A stretch of DNA of 64,000 nt from Phenylobacterium sp. (GCF_030645195.1 NZ_JAUSLW010000198.1:124001-188000), one strand, 5' to 3'. Shown: positions 30,332 to 39,485, numbered from the stretch's first letter. Translations and numbers: made by a program. Notes: generated by a model not told the origin, from the sequence alone.

Positions 30332-31300
30332 ATGGCGATGTCGTCAGCCCTTCCCACGAGCCGCGTCCCCGCGCGCTGGCAGGACTTCCTGCAGCTCCTG
30401 AAGCCGCGGGTGATGTCCCTGGTGGTGTTCACCGCCATCACCGGCATGGTCTGCGCCGACTCCCCGATCAATCCGATCCTGGGGGCGATCGCCATCTTCT
30501 GCATCGCCGTGGGGGCGGGCGCCTCGGCGGCGCTGAACATGTGGTTCGACGCCGACATCGACGCCAAGATGCGCCGCACCCGCGGCCGCCCGGTGCCCGC
30601 CGGACGGGTCCAGGGCGCCGACGCGCTCGCGCTCGGCGTGGTGCTGTCGATGTTCTCCGTCATGCTGCTGGGCATGACCGTGAACTGGCTGGCCGCGGCC
30701 CTGCTGGCCTTCACCATCGTCTTCTACGCCGTGGTCTACACGATGTGGCTGAAGCGCTCGACGCCGCAGAACATCGTCATCGGCGGCCTGGCCGGCGCCC
30801 TGCCGCCGGTCATCGGCTGGGCCGCGGCGACGGGGACGGTTCCGCTGAACGCCTGGCTGCTGTGCGCGATCATCTTCATGTGGACCCCGCCCCACTTCTG
30901 GGCGCTCTCGCTCTACACCAGCGAGGACTATGAGAAGGCCGGCGTGCCGATGATGCCGGTGGTGGCGGGCGCGGCCTCCACCCGCAAGCAGATCCTGATC
31001 TACAGCCTGCTGTTCACCCCCCTCTGCCTGGTCCCGGCCTTCACCGGCCTGGGCGGCCTGACCTATCTGGCGGTGGCGGCCGGCGGGGGGCTGATCTTCC
31101 TCGTCCTGGCCTGGCGGATCTTCAAGAGCCGGGCCGGCGACGCGGCCGACCCGCGCCAGGACGACGGGCTCTATGACGTCAAGGCCGCGGCCAAGGACGC
31201 CCGCAACCTGTTCGCCTTCTCGATCCTCTACCTGACCCTGCTGTTCGCCACCCTGCTGGCCGAGCATCTCCTCGACCTGCCCGCCTTCGGAGGATTTTGA
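30332..31300 (+). CDS. ctaB: heme O synthase (protoheme IX farnesyltransferase)
   Basis: 322 residues, seven to nine membrane helices, UbiA superfamily. It farnesylates heme B to heme O, the precursor of the heme A needed by the oxidase subunit I. The aspartate-rich motif is in [15 protein letters not shown]-x-x-R-P, and the second conserved region is [12 protein letters not shown] second ATG two codons in (30338) is an equally possible start. The following coxF begins directly after the stop. Confidence 0.96.
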   Translation: MAMSSALPTSRVPARWQDFLQLLKPRVMSLVVFTAITGMVCADSPINPILGAIAIFCIAVGAGASAALNMWFDADIDAKMRRTRGRPVPAGRVQGADALALGVVLSMFSVMLLGMTVNWLAAALLAFTIVFYAVVYTMWLKRSTPQNIVIGGLAGALPPVIGWAAATGTVPLNAWLLCAIIFMWTPPHFWALSLYTSEDYEKAGVPMMPVVAGAASTRKQILIYSLLFTPLCLVPAFTGLGGLTYLAVAAGGGLIFLVLAWRIFKSRAGDAADPRQDDGLYDVKAAAKDARNLFAFSILYLTLLFATLLAEHLLDLPAFGGF

Positions 31301-31444
31301 ATGAGCGACCCGCAGAGCGAGAACGACGCCGCGGCCAAGGCCCGTCGCGGCCGCAACATCGCCCTGGCGCTTGGCCTGGCCCTGTTCATGGTCCTGGTCT
31401 TCATCGTCACCATCGTGCGCCTGGGCGCCAGCACCAATGGCTAG
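31301..31444 (+). CDS. CoxF-type small membrane protein in cytochrome oxidase operon
   Basis: 47 residues starting at the ATG immediately after the ctaB stop: MSDPQSENDAAAKARRGRNI followed by one transmembrane helix and the end V-R-L-G-A-S-T-N-G. Short proteins of this type (CoxF family, single helix ending in a conserved R-L-G pattern) sit between ctaB and ctaG in many alphaproteobacteria and are thought to help oxidase assembly or act as an accessory subunit. The TAG stop lies inside the first codons of ctaG, overlapping by 8 nt. Confidence 0.8.
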   Translation: MSDPQSENDAAAKARRGRNIALALGLALFMVLVFIVTIVRLGASTNG

Positions 31445-32030
31445 GCCCGAGCTCTCCCCGCAGGCCCGCCGCAACCGCCGCCTGGGCGCGATCTGCGCGG
31501 CGGTGTTCGTCGGCATGGTCGGGGCGGCCTACGCCTCGGTGCCGCTCTACAAGGCCTTCTGCCAGCTGACCGGCTTCGACGGCGTGGTGCGCCGCGCCGA
31601 GAAGGCCCCCGACACGGTGCTGGACCGCCGGCTGCTGATCCGCTTCGACACCAATGTCCGCGAGCTGCCCTGGACCTTCACGGCCGAGGACACCAGCCAG
31701 TCGGTGCGAATCGGCGAGACGGGCCTGACCTACTTCAAGGTCACCAACAACGGGGCCGTCCCGATGACCGGGCGGGCCATGTACAATGTCGTGCCGGAGT
31801 CGGCCGGAGCCTATTTCCAGAAGCTCGAGTGCTTCTGCTTCTCCGACCAGACCATCGCACCTGGAAAAACCGTCGAATTTCCCGTGGTTTACTTCGTCGA
31901 TCCGAAATACGCCTCGGACTTCGAGACCCAGGGCAAGCCCGAGGTGACACTGTCCTACACCTTCTTCCCGTCGGTCGACGCGGAGAAGGCGAGCCGGCGC
32001 GCCGATGCATCGCAGGCTGGAGCGGGATAG
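31437..32030 (+). CDS. ctaG: cytochrome c oxidase assembly protein CtaG/Cox11
   Basis: 197 residues from the ATG at 31437. Copper chaperone that delivers copper to the CuB site of subunit I. One N-terminal transmembrane helix (A-A-V-F-V-G-M-V-G-A-A-Y) anchors a periplasmic domain with the copper-binding C-F-C-F motif in L-E-C-F-C-F-S-D-Q. The V-P-L-Y-K-A-F-C-Q segment with a further Cys is also conserved. It overlaps coxF, indicating coupled translation. Confidence 0.95.
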   Translation: MARPELSPQARRNRRLGAICAAVFVGMVGAAYASVPLYKAFCQLTGFDGVVRRAEKAPDTVLDRRLLIRFDTNVRELPWTFTAEDTSQSVRIGETGLTYFKVTNNGAVPMTGRAMYNVVPESAGAYFQKLECFCFSDQTIAPGKTVEFPVVYFVDPKYASDFETQGKPEVTLSYTFFPSVDAEKASRRADASQAGAG

Positions 32031-32120
32031 CCGAAAGTGGACACCGGTTTCGGCGGGCATCACGCTCCAACTTTTAGAATCACGGAGCGTGACCGCTTCA
32101 AACTGAAGCGATCACGCTCG
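32031..32120. repeat. GAGC-type intergenic repeat with three hairpins
   Basis: CCGAAA...TTTCGG (32031-32053), TCACGCTCC/GGAGCGTGA (32060-32068 and 32084-32092) and CGCTTCA/TGAAGCG (32094-32100 and 32104-32110), then a second ATCACGCTC. Sequences of this form are scattered widely in Caulobacteraceae and relatives. It sits between ctaG and ctaE, so it is transcribed within the operon and may affect mRNA stability. Confidence 0.7.
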
Positions 32121-32239
32121 GGGGGCGCCTTCGGCCCTTGGCGGAAACACCAAGGCGGGGCTATAGCCTGCGCTGAGACTGCCGCGGGCTGCGGAGAGGC
32201 GCCCACGGCTTTGAGATTTGAGAGGGGTTAGGACCGATA

Positions 32240-33118
32240 ATGTCTGCCGGCGACGTCAAGCACGACTACCACCTGGTGAATCCCAGCCCCTGGCCCCTGG
32301 TCGGGTCCATCTCCGCGACGGTGATGGCGCTGGGCGGCGTGGTCTGGATGAAGGGCCTGTTCGGCCTGCCCCAGCACACCCCCTGGGTCTTCTACGCGGG
32401 CCTGGCCGGCGTGCTCTACACCATGCTCGGCTGGTGGATGGACGTGGTGAAGGAAGCCAACCAGGGCGACCATACCCCGGTCGTCGCCATCGGCCTGCGC
32501 TACGGCATGATCATGTTCATCGCTTCGGAAGTGATGTTCTTCGTGGCCTGGTTCTGGATCTTCTTCGAGATGGCCCTGTTCCACGAGGTCCGGACGCAGT
32601 CGGCCTTCGAGGAGGTCCGCACGGCCTGGGCCACCTGGCCCCCCGCCGGCGTCGAGCTGGTGCCGGCCTGGAACCTGCCCCTGGTCAACACGCTCACCCT
32701 GCTGCTCTCGGGCACCACCGTCACCTGGAGCCACCACGCCCTGCAGACCGGCGACCGCAAGGGCGCCAAGATCGGCCTGATCCTCACCATCCTGCTCGGC
32801 GTGATTTTCACCTCGATCCAGGCCTACGAGTACGCGCACATCCTGCAGCACAAGTACTTCTTCAGCGAGGAAGCCGCGAACGCCGGCCTCTATGGCTCGT
32901 CCTTCTTCATGGCCACCGGCTTCCACGGCTTCCACGTCCTGATCGGCACCATCTTCCTGACGGTCTGCCTGATCCGGATGCTCGGCGGCGGCTTCACGCC
33001 CAAGCAGCACTTCGGCTTCGAGGCGGCGGCCTGGTACTGGCACTTCGTGGACGTGGTCTGGCTGTTCCTGTTCGCCTTCATCTACGTCGTCTTCGGCGGA
33101 GCGGCTGGAGCGCACTAA
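32240..33118 (+). CDS. ctaE: cytochrome c oxidase subunit III
   Basis: 292 residues, seven transmembrane helices. Core subunit that stabilises the oxidase and supports proton uptake. Conserved motifs are the N-terminal [22 protein letters not shown], and the C-terminal [10 protein letters not shown] and [14 protein letters not shown]. The 209-bp gap before it holds the repeat at 32031-32120. It is followed closely by the DUF983 gene. Confidence 0.97.
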   Translation: MSAGDVKHDYHLVNPSPWPLVGSISATVMALGGVVWMKGLFGLPQHTPWVFYAGLAGVLYTMLGWWMDVVKEANQGDHTPVVAIGLRYGMIMFIASEVMFFVAWFWIFFEMALFHEVRTQSAFEEVRTAWATWPPAGVELVPAWNLPLVNTLTLLLSGTTVTWSHHALQTGDRKGAKIGLILTILLGVIFTSIQAYEYAHILQHKYFFSEEAANAGLYGSSFFMATGFHGFHVLIGTIFLTVCLIRMLGGGFTPKQHFGFEAAAWYWHFVDVVWLFLFAFIYVVFGGAAGAH

Positions 33119-33121
33119 CCC

Positions 33122-33487
33122 ATGAGTGGTCACAATCCGCTGCTGGCGGGGCTCGCGGGCCGCTGCCCCAACTGCGGAGAGGGACCTCTCTTCGACGGCT
33201 TCCTGAAAGTGGCCGCACGCTGCGAGGCGTGCGGCTACGATCTGGCCAAGGCCGACTCCGGAGACGGCCCCGCCGTCTTCGTGATCCTGATCGCGGGCTT
33301 CCTGGCCTGCTTCGGCGCCCTCTTCACCCAGTTCTCCTTCAACCCGCCGGTCTGGGTGACCATGATCATCTGGCTGCCCCTGACGCTGTTCCTGTGCCTG
33401 GGCCTGCTGCGGCCCATGAAGGGGATCATGCTGGCGGCCCAGTTCGCCAACAGGGCGTCCGAGGCCCGGCATGACGGACAGGACTGA
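33122..33487 (+). CDS. DUF983 family zinc-ribbon membrane protein
   Basis: 121 residues. Two CxxC pairs form a probable zinc ribbon: C-P-N-C-G-E-G-P-L-F at residues 15-24 and C-E-A-C-G-Y-D about 20 residues later. Two membrane helices follow. DUF983 genes accompany cta operons in alphaproteobacteria, which suggests an oxidase-assembly role, but the activity is not established. It starts 3 bp after ctaE and overlaps surf1 by 17 bp. Confidence 0.9.
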   Translation: MSGHNPLLAGLAGRCPNCGEGPLFDGFLKVAARCEACGYDLAKADSGDGPAVFVILIAGFLACFGALFTQFSFNPPVWVTMIIWLPLTLFLCLGLLRPMKGIMLAAQFANRASEARHDGQD

Positions 33488-34211
33488 CGCCGCGCCTCGC
33501 AAGGGCTTTCCTCTCGTCCTGACGCTGGCCACGCTGATCGCCGCGGCCATCCTGGTCTGGCTGGGGACCTGGCAGCTCCAGCGCCTGGCCTGGAAGCAGG
33601 ATCTGCTGGCGCGGGTCGCCGCCCTGCAGGCCGCCCCGGCCAAACCCCTGGGGCCCGCCCTCGACGCCCTGGCCCACGGCGCCAACGCCGATTTCACCCG
33701 CGTGGTCGTCGATTGCCCGGGTCTCGGCAGCGCCCCCTATCTTGAGCTCTATTCGGTGCGCGAGAGCGGCGCCGGCCTGCGGCTGATCTCGGCCTGCGTG
33801 GTGGAGAGCGCCAAGTACCGCACCATCCTGGTGGACCGCGGCTTCGTGGCCGACACCATCTCGGCCCGTCCTCCGGTGGACCTCGTAGACCGCACCCCGG
33901 TGCGGCTGGCGGGCGTGCTGCGCTCGCCAGACAAGGCCAGCTTCGTGACCCCGAAGAACGACCTAGCGGGCAACCATTGGTACTCCCGCGACATCCCGGC
34001 CATGGCCGCCCACCTGAAGGCGCCGTCGCCCGCCCCGATCATCCTGGCGGCCGAGACCAGCTCCAACCCCACCTGGCAGGCCCTGAAGCCCGAGCCCCTG
34101 CCGGCGGAAATTCCCAACCGCCACCTGGAATACGCGCTGACCTGGTTCGGCCTTGCGGGCGCCTTGGTCGCCGTCTATGCCGCCATGCTCTGGCGGTGGT
34201 GGAAGGCTTGA
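33471..34211 (+). CDS. SURF1 family cytochrome oxidase assembly protein
   Basis: 246 residues with one transmembrane helix at each end and a periplasmic central domain, the standard SURF1/Shy1 topology. It promotes heme a insertion into subunit I. Conserved N-terminal G-T-W-Q-L-Q-R-L and C-terminal N-R-H-L-E-Y-A-L-T-W-F-G-L are seen. Its ATG lies inside the end of the DUF983 gene, and its stop TGA shares a base with the thrC ATG, so translation is coupled across all three. Confidence 0.94.
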   Translation: MTDRTDAAPRKGFPLVLTLATLIAAAILVWLGTWQLQRLAWKQDLLARVAALQAAPAKPLGPALDALAHGANADFTRVVVDCPGLGSAPYLELYSVRESGAGLRLISACVVESAKYRTILVDRGFVADTISARPPVDLVDRTPVRLAGVLRSPDKASFVTPKNDLAGNHWYSRDIPAMAAHLKAPSPAPIILAAETSSNPTWQALKPEPLPAEIPNRHLEYALTWFGLAGALVAVYAAMLWRWWKA

Positions 34212-35602
34212 TGCGGTACGTTTCTACGCGGGGGCAGTCGCCCTCGGTCGGCTTTGTCGATGCGATCCTCGCAGGGCTAGCGCCCGATGGCGGCCTCTAT
34301 GTGCCTGAGGAATGGCCGAGCCTCACCCACAGCGAGATCGCCGCCTTCGCCGGCAAGCCCTACGCCCATGTGGCCGCCGAGATCCTGGCCCGCTTCGTCG
34401 GCGACGAGATCCCCCGCGAGACCCTGGCCGACATGTGCGCCGAGGCCTACGCCACCTTCACCCACGCCGCGGTCGTGCCGGTGAAGCAGCTCTATCCTGG
34501 CGGCTTCATGGCCGAGTTGTTCCATGGACCGAGCCTGGCGTTCAAAGATGTCGCGATGCAGCTGCTGGCCCGGCTCAGCGATCACGTGCTGGGCGCCCAG
34601 AAGCGCACCCAGACCATCCTCTGCGCCACCTCTGGTGACACTGGCGGAGCGGCGGTGGAGGCCTTCCGCGGCCGCGCCAACACCCGCATCGTCGCCATGT
34701 TCCCGGACGGCCGGATCAGCGAGGTGCAGCGCCGCTTCATGACCACGGCGGCCGAGGCCAATGTGCGCTGCCTGGCGGTGTCGGGGACCTTCGACGACTG
34801 CCAGGCGATCCTGAAGGACGCCTTGGGCGACCAGGTCCTCAAGCAGGCCGTGGGCCTGTCGGCGGTCAACTCCATCAACTTCGCCCGCATCGTGGCCCAG
34901 GCGGTCTATTACTTCACCAGCGCGGTGGCGATCGGCGCCCCGCACCGGCCGGTGGCCTTCGCCGTGCCGTCGGGCAATTTCGGCGACGGCTTCGCGGGCT
35001 TCATGGCCAAGCGCATGGGCCTGCCGATCTCCAAGATCATCGTGGCCACCAACACCAACGACATCCTGGCCCGCGCTTTCCAGGACGGCCGCTACAGCCG
35101 CGGCGTGGTGGCCCAGACCCAGTCGCCGGCCATGGACATCCAGTCGGCCTCCAACTTCGAGCGGCTCTATTTCGAGGGTGTCCGCCGCGAAGGGGTGGAG
35201 ACCGCGCGCGCCTTCCAGGCCTTCGGCGAGACCGGGGTCATCGATATCCCGCCCGCCGCCCTGGCCATGATGCGCGAGACCTTCGTGGGCATGTCGGTCG
35301 GCGAGCGCGACACCACCCGCTCCATCGTCGCCACCCTCAACGAGACCGGCGAGCTGATCGATCCGCACACCGCCGTGGGCATGGCCGCCCTGCGCCGCGC
35401 CAGGGACATCACCGACCCGATCATCGTGCTCTCCACCGCGCATGCGGCCAAGTTCCCCGAGGCTGTCAGCGCCGCCTGCGGCGAGACCCCGGTCATGCCG
35501 CGCAGCGCCCAGAACCTGGCGGGCAAGCCCGAGCGTTTCGACCGGCTGCCGGCTGACGCCGACACCATCAAGGCCTATGTCCGGGCCTTCGCGGAAAGCT
35601 GA
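34211..35602 (+). CDS. thrC: threonine synthase
   Basis: 463 residues, the longer bacterial/yeast type. Converts O-phosphohomoserine to threonine with pyridoxal phosphate. N-terminal M-R-Y-V-S-T-R-G is typical, and the PLP lysine is in S-L-A-F-K-D-V-A-M-Q. The phosphate-binding and substrate loops C-A-T-S-G-D-T-G-G-A-A and S-G-N-F-G-D are intact. The ATG at 34211 overlaps the SURF1 stop. Homoserine kinase, the previous step, is encoded at the far end of the window (63378 onwards). Confidence 0.96.
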   Translation: MRYVSTRGQSPSVGFVDAILAGLAPDGGLYVPEEWPSLTHSEIAAFAGKPYAHVAAEILARFVGDEIPRETLADMCAEAYATFTHAAVVPVKQLYPGGFMAELFHGPSLAFKDVAMQLLARLSDHVLGAQKRTQTILCATSGDTGGAAVEAFRGRANTRIVAMFPDGRISEVQRRFMTTAAEANVRCLAVSGTFDDCQAILKDALGDQVLKQAVGLSAVNSINFARIVAQAVYYFTSAVAIGAPHRPVAFAVPSGNFGDGFAGFMAKRMGLPISKIIVATNTNDILARAFQDGRYSRGVVAQTQSPAMDIQSASNFERLYFEGVRREGVETARAFQAFGETGVIDIPPAALAMMRETFVGMSVGERDTTRSIVATLNETGELIDPHTAVGMAALRRARDITDPIIVLSTAHAAKFPEAVSAACGETPVMPRSAQNLAGKPERFDRLPADADTIKAYVRAFAES

Positions 35603-35604
35603 TC

Positions 35605-36864
35605 CTGGCCACCCTTCACACCCTCTCCAACGGCGTCCGCGTCGTCTGCGACCCGGTCCCCGGGCTTGAGACCGTAGCGCTGTCCGTCGTCGCCGGCCGC
35701 GGCGCGCGGTTCGAGGACGCCGCCCGCTCCGGCTGGTCGCACCTGCTCGAACACATGGTCTTCAAGGGCGCGGGCGACCGCTCGGCCCGGGAGATCGTCG
35801 AGGTGGTGGAGGCCCAGGGCGGTTCGATCAACGCCGCCACCGGCTATGAGCGCACCAGCTTCCAGATTCGCGCCCTGGCCGGGGGCCTGGACCTCGGCTC
35901 GGCCGTGCTGGCCGACCTGATCCAGCGCCCGGTCATCGACCCCGCCGACCTCGCCCGGGAAAAGCAGGTGGTGGGCCAGGAGATCGCCGAGGCCACCGAC
36001 ACCCCCGACGACGTGGTGTTCGAGATGGCCCAGGCCGCCGCCTTCAAGGACCAGGCGCTCGGCCGTTCCATCCTGGGCACCGACGCCTCCATCGCGCCCG
36101 CCACCTCCGAGACCCTGGCGGCCTGGCGGGCGGCCCTCTACGCTCCCGACAGCCTGATCTTCGCGGCCTCCGGGGCGGTGACCGAGGACGAGGTGCTGGC
36201 GCTCGCCGAGCGCGACTTCGGCCAGGCCGCCGGCGCCCCGATCCCCGAGGCCGCGCCCGCCGCCTTCACCGGCGGCACGGAGACGGCGTCCAAGTCCCTG
36301 GAGCAGGCCAACCTGGTCTTCCTGCTGCCCAGCGTCGGAGTCCGCCACGACGACTATTTCCCCCTGCGCCTGTTCGCCGAGATACTCGGCGGCGGCATGG
36401 CCTCGCGGTTGTTCCAGGAGGCGCGCGAGAAGCGCGGCCTGGCCTATGCCGTGGACGCCTATTCCGAGACCTATGCCGACACCGGGGTCCTGGGGGTGTT
36501 CGCCGGCTGCGCGGCCAAGGACGCCGCCGAGCTGGCCCGCGTGGCCGCCGGCGAGATCCAGAACCTGGCCCAGAAGGTCGAGCCCGCCGAGCTCGCCCGG
36601 GCCAAGGCCCAGCTCAAGGCCGGCATGTTCATGGCCCGCGAGGCCCTGCAGTCGCGCGCCGAGCAGGCGGCCGGCCAGGTGCTGCTGTTCGGCCGGCTGC
36701 TCACCACCGCCGAGATCGCCGACCAGATCGACGCCGTGGAGGCCGCCGACCTCGCCCGCCTGGGCGCCAGCCTGCTGCAGCCCGGCCGCGCCGCCGTCAG
36801 CGTGCTCGGCCCCAAGCCCGCCCTGAAGGCCGCCGACGCCTTCCAGAAGGCCCTGTTCGGCTAG
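35605..36864 (+). CDS. M16 family zinc peptidase with non-ATG (probably CTG) start
   Basis: 419 residues if translation starts at CTG 35605. The first ATG in frame (35755, residue 51) lies after the catalytic site, so it cannot be the true start. The inverted zinc motif H-L-L-E-H is at residues 46-50, and the third ligand Glu is in G-Q-E-I-A-E-A about 77 residues later. N-terminal T-L-H-T-L-S-N-G-V-R-V is the standard M16 opening. No ATG, GTG or TTG exists between the thrC stop and the zinc motif; GGAAAG at 35593-35598 is spaced 6 nt from the CTG. Homologous to mitochondrial processing peptidase-beta-like bacterial proteins, usually placed after thrC. Confidence 0.88.
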   Translation: MATLHTLSNGVRVVCDPVPGLETVALSVVAGRGARFEDAARSGWSHLLEHMVFKGAGDRSAREIVEVVEAQGGSINAATGYERTSFQIRALAGGLDLGSAVLADLIQRPVIDPADLAREKQVVGQEIAEATDTPDDVVFEMAQAAAFKDQALGRSILGTDASIAPATSETLAAWRAALYAPDSLIFAASGAVTEDEVLALAERDFGQAAGAPIPEAAPAAFTGGTETASKSLEQANLVFLLPSVGVRHDDYFPLRLFAEILGGGMASRLFQEAREKRGLAYAVDAYSETYADTGVLGVFAGCAAKDAAELARVAAGEIQNLAQKVEPAELARAKAQLKAGMFMAREALQSRAEQAAGQVLLFGRLLTTAEIADQIDAVEAADLARLGASLLQPGRAAVSVLGPKPALKAADAFQKALFG

Positions 36865-36977
36865 ACCCTGACCGTTTCAGATGGACCCATCTGAAACGGC
36901 AAGAAGGGTCTAGATTCAAAACATTAGAGCACGTCGGGCGGCGGAACCGGTACCCACTTCCGCCTGACGTGCTCTAG
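36861..36977. repeat. GAGC-type intergenic repeat: two long palindromes
   Basis: The first palindrome has CTAGACCC...GGGTCTAG edges with an inner perfect 12-bp stem CCGTTTCAGATG/CATCTGAAACGG (36872-36883 and 36888-36899). The second runs TAGAGCACGTC...GACGTGCTCTA (36925-36976) with an inner GGCGG/CCGCC pair. The left edge CTAG contains the stop codon of the M16 peptidase. Likely a dispersed repeat also acting as a terminator. Confidence 0.75.
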
Positions 36978-37027
36978 GAGCCTGTCCGGGGCTTGACGCC
37001 CCTCGCGGCGCGTCCGACCTTCGCCCC

Positions 37028-37639
37028 ATGGCCCTGCTGGACTGGATCGCGCCGGAAAGCGGCCTAAGGGTCGAGGGCGAGGGCGTGTTCCTGCGCCCGG
37101 CCCGCAACGCCGACTTCGAGGAATGGCGCGAACTGCGCGCGGCCTCGCGGGATTTCCTGCAGCCCTGGGAGCCGACCTGGCCGGCCGACGATCTCAGCCG
37201 CGCGGCGTTCAGACGCAGGCTGACGGCCTATGCGCGCGATCGGGAGGCCGGCAGCGCCTACCCATTCTTCGTGTTCCGAGCCAAGGACGAGGTCCTGACC
37301 GGCGGCATCACCCTCTCCAACATCCGGCGCGGCGTCGCCCAGATGGCCTCGGTGGGCTACTGGTGCGGCCAACCCTTTGCAAGACAAGGACAAACCCTGG
37401 CCGCCGTGCGGGCGCTGACCCTGTTCTCCTTCCGCACGCTGGCCCTCCATCGCCTGGAGGCCGCCTGCCTTCCCACCAACGAACCCAGTCGCAAGCTGCT
37501 CAACCGCGCCGGGTTCGCCGAGGAGGGATACGCCAAGGCTTATTTGAAAATTAACGGCGTTTGGCGAGATCATGTCCTGTTCGGTCTTGTCTCGCCGCTT
37601 CGCGCGGCACTGGAGCCGGACGAGGGAGTGTCGGTCTAG
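37028..37639 (+). CDS. GNAT acetyltransferase, RimJ/RimL type
   Basis: 203 residues. Acetyl-CoA-dependent N-acetyltransferase resembling ribosomal-protein-alanine acetyltransferases. It shows the V-G-Y-W-C-G-Q-P-F-A-R-Q-G acetyl-CoA loop (variant of RxxGxG/A with an unusual Q-T-L-A following), then the L-H-R-L-E-A-A-C-L-P-T-N-E-P-S-R-K-L-L segment and G-F-A-E-E-G-Y-A-K-x-Y-L-K-I-N-G-V-W-R-D-H, both diagnostic of RimJ-like proteins. The substrate may be a ribosomal protein N-terminus, but this is inference. Confidence 0.9.
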   Translation: MALLDWIAPESGLRVEGEGVFLRPARNADFEEWRELRAASRDFLQPWEPTWPADDLSRAAFRRRLTAYARDREAGSAYPFFVFRAKDEVLTGGITLSNIRRGVAQMASVGYWCGQPFARQGQTLAAVRALTLFSFRTLALHRLEAACLPTNEPSRKLLNRAGFAEEGYAKAYLKINGVWRDHVLFGLVSPLRAALEPDEGVSV

Positions 37640-37669
37640 CCGGCGCGTGGCCAGAGTTAAGTCGAGGCG

Positions 37670-39328
37670 ATGCCGAACGACCGTTGGATCTGGGACGCCA
37701 CGACGACGCTCGAGGCGTTGGGCGCCGCCGACGTGGCGCTCTGGCTCTGGGAGCCCGAGCGCGATCGTCTGCGAATCACCGGCGCGTCCCGCGCGCTCGG
37801 CCTGGGCCCCCTTGCGCCGGAATGTTCCTCGGCCGCCATGCGCGCGCTCGCCATGCCCCAGGACCGGGCCCTGGCCGAAGACGTGCTGCGGGTGCAGGAG
37901 CCCGGCGGCGAGATCGCCGTGCGCCTGCGGATGCGCGGCGGCGGCGTCTGCATCTGGCGCGGCGTCTGGCTGGAGGAAGGCCTGCGGGCCGCCGGGGTGG
38001 TCGCTCCCGAAACCAAGTTCGCCGCCTCCGACGTCGACAAGCTGACTGGCCTGCTGGACCGCAAGAGTTTCATCGCCCAGGCCCGCGAGCGCCTGCAGGC
38101 GCCCGGCGTGCACGAACTGGTGGTGGCCGACCTCGACCGCCTGCGTCGCCTGAACGAGGCCCTGGGCCACGAGCGCGCCGACCTGGTGCTGGCCGCCCTG
38201 GGCTCGCGGATGGCCGCGGCCTTCCCCCCCGGCGTCCTGATGGCCCGCATCGGCGAGGACGAGTTCGCCCTGCTGACCCCCATCCGCGCCATCAGCGCGG
38301 CCGAGACCCTGCGCAAGGCCCTGGAGCAGCCCCTGCGGGTGGCGGGCTTCGACATCCATCCCACCCTGTCCATCGGCGCCGTGGAGGCCACGGGCGGCGA
38401 CGAGGCGCCCGAGGCCGCCGAACTGCTGCGCCGGGCCGAGCTCGCCGTGGAGTCGGCCAAGAGCAACGGCCGCGGCGGCGGGGCCGCCTACGGCCGGACC
38501 ATGGAGACCGACGGCCTCTCGCGCCTGGCCCTGGAGAGCGACCTGCGCGGCGCCATCGGCCGCGGCGAGCTGACCGCCTATTACCAGCCGATCGTGCGTC
38601 TTTCGACCGGGGCGCTGTCGGGCTTCGAGGCCCTGGTGCGCTGGAAGCATCCGCGCCGCGGCCTGATGAACCCCGACCAGTTCCTGCCGCTCTGCGACGA
38701 GATGGGGCTGATGAGCGAACTGGGGGCCCTGATGATGCGCCAGGCCGCCGAGCAGTTGGCCGTCTGGCGCCGCGACCACCGGGCCGCCGGCGAACTGACC
38801 GTGGCGGTGAACCTCTCCACCGGCGAGATCGACCGGCCCGACCTCGTCTCCGACGTCATGCGTATCCGCAGGGAGACCGGCCTGCCGCCGGGCGCCCTGA
38901 AGCTGGAGGTCACCGAGGGCGACGTCATGCGCGATCCCGACCGAGCCGCGGTGATCCTGCGCAACCTGCGCGAGGCCGGGGCGGCCCTGGCCCTGGACGA
39001 CTTCGGCACCGGCTTCTCCTCGCTCAGCTACCTGACGCGCCTGCCCTTCGACACCCTGAAGATCGACCGCTATTTCGTGCGCACCATGGCCACCAACGAG
39101 GGCTCGGCGAAGATCGTCTCCTCCGTCGTGAAGCTCGGCCAGGACCTGGCGCTCGAAGTGGTGGCCGAGGGCGTGGAGAACGCCCAGATGGCCAAGGCTC
39201 TGCTGGCGGTGGGCTGCGACTACGGCCAGGGCTTCGGCTACGCTCCGGCCCTGTCGCCCCAGGAGGCGGAGGTCTATCTCAACGAAAGCTATGTGGACGG
39301 CGCGGCGCCGGTAAAAGCGCGGGGGTAG
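37670..39328 (+). CDS. GGDEF-EAL protein, likely c-di-GMP phosphodiesterase with degenerate GGDEF
   Basis: 552 residues. An N-terminal PAS-like segment (1-110), a GGDEF domain (about 120-270) and an EAL domain (about 290-545). The cyclase signature reads R-I-G-E-D-E-F near 195, with Glu in place of the second Gly, so it is probably inactive or regulatory. The EAL domain keeps the catalytic set: F-E-A-L-V-R-W near 319, N-L-S-T-G-E, L-D-D-F-G-T-G, L-K-I-D and V-A-E-G-V-E. It is expected to hydrolyse cyclic di-GMP in the cytoplasm. No transmembrane segments are seen. Confidence 0.92.
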   Translation: MPNDRWIWDATTTLEALGAADVALWLWEPERDRLRITGASRALGLGPLAPECSSAAMRALAMPQDRALAEDVLRVQEPGGEIAVRLRMRGGGVCIWRGVWLEEGLRAAGVVAPETKFAASDVDKLTGLLDRKSFIAQARERLQAPGVHELVVADLDRLRRLNEALGHERADLVLAALGSRMAAAFPPGVLMARIGEDEFALLTPIRAISAAETLRKALEQPLRVAGFDIHPTLSIGAVEATGGDEAPEAAELLRRAELAVESAKSNGRGGGAAYGRTMETDGLSRLALESDLRGAIGRGELTAYYQPIVRLSTGALSGFEALVRWKHPRRGLMNPDQFLPLCDEMGLMSELGALMMRQAAEQLAVWRRDHRAAGELTVAVNLSTGEIDRPDLVSDVMRIRRETGLPPGALKLEVTEGDVMRDPDRAAVILRNLREAGAALALDDFGTGFSSLSYLTRLPFDTLKIDRYFVRTMATNEGSAKIVSSVVKLGQDLALEVVAEGVENAQMAKALLAVGCDYGQGFGYAPALSPQEAEVYLNESYVDGAAPVKARG

Positions 39329-39346
39329 GGACCATCGCAACTCTTT

Positions 39347-39478
39347 CCTCTCCCGCTTGCGGGAGAGGGTAGGGTGAGGGCTCTTTCTGAGGGTCCGTTG
39401 TCACTCCGCGCTCGGTAAGACCTCCGCTGCGCGGAGGCCCCCCTCACCCAACCTCTCCCCCTAGAGGGGGCGAGGAGA
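39347..39478. repeat. intergenic palindromic repeat (family A)
   Basis: CCTCTCCC/GGGAGAGG hairpin at 39347-39368, and GGGTGAGGG (39372-39380) pairing with CCCTCACCC (39441-39449). A CCTCCGCtgcGCGGAGG hairpin lies inside near 39421-39437. It sits between convergent genes and resembles the 158-bp element at 11901-12058. Confidence 0.75.
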
Positions 39479-39485
39479 AGGTAGG

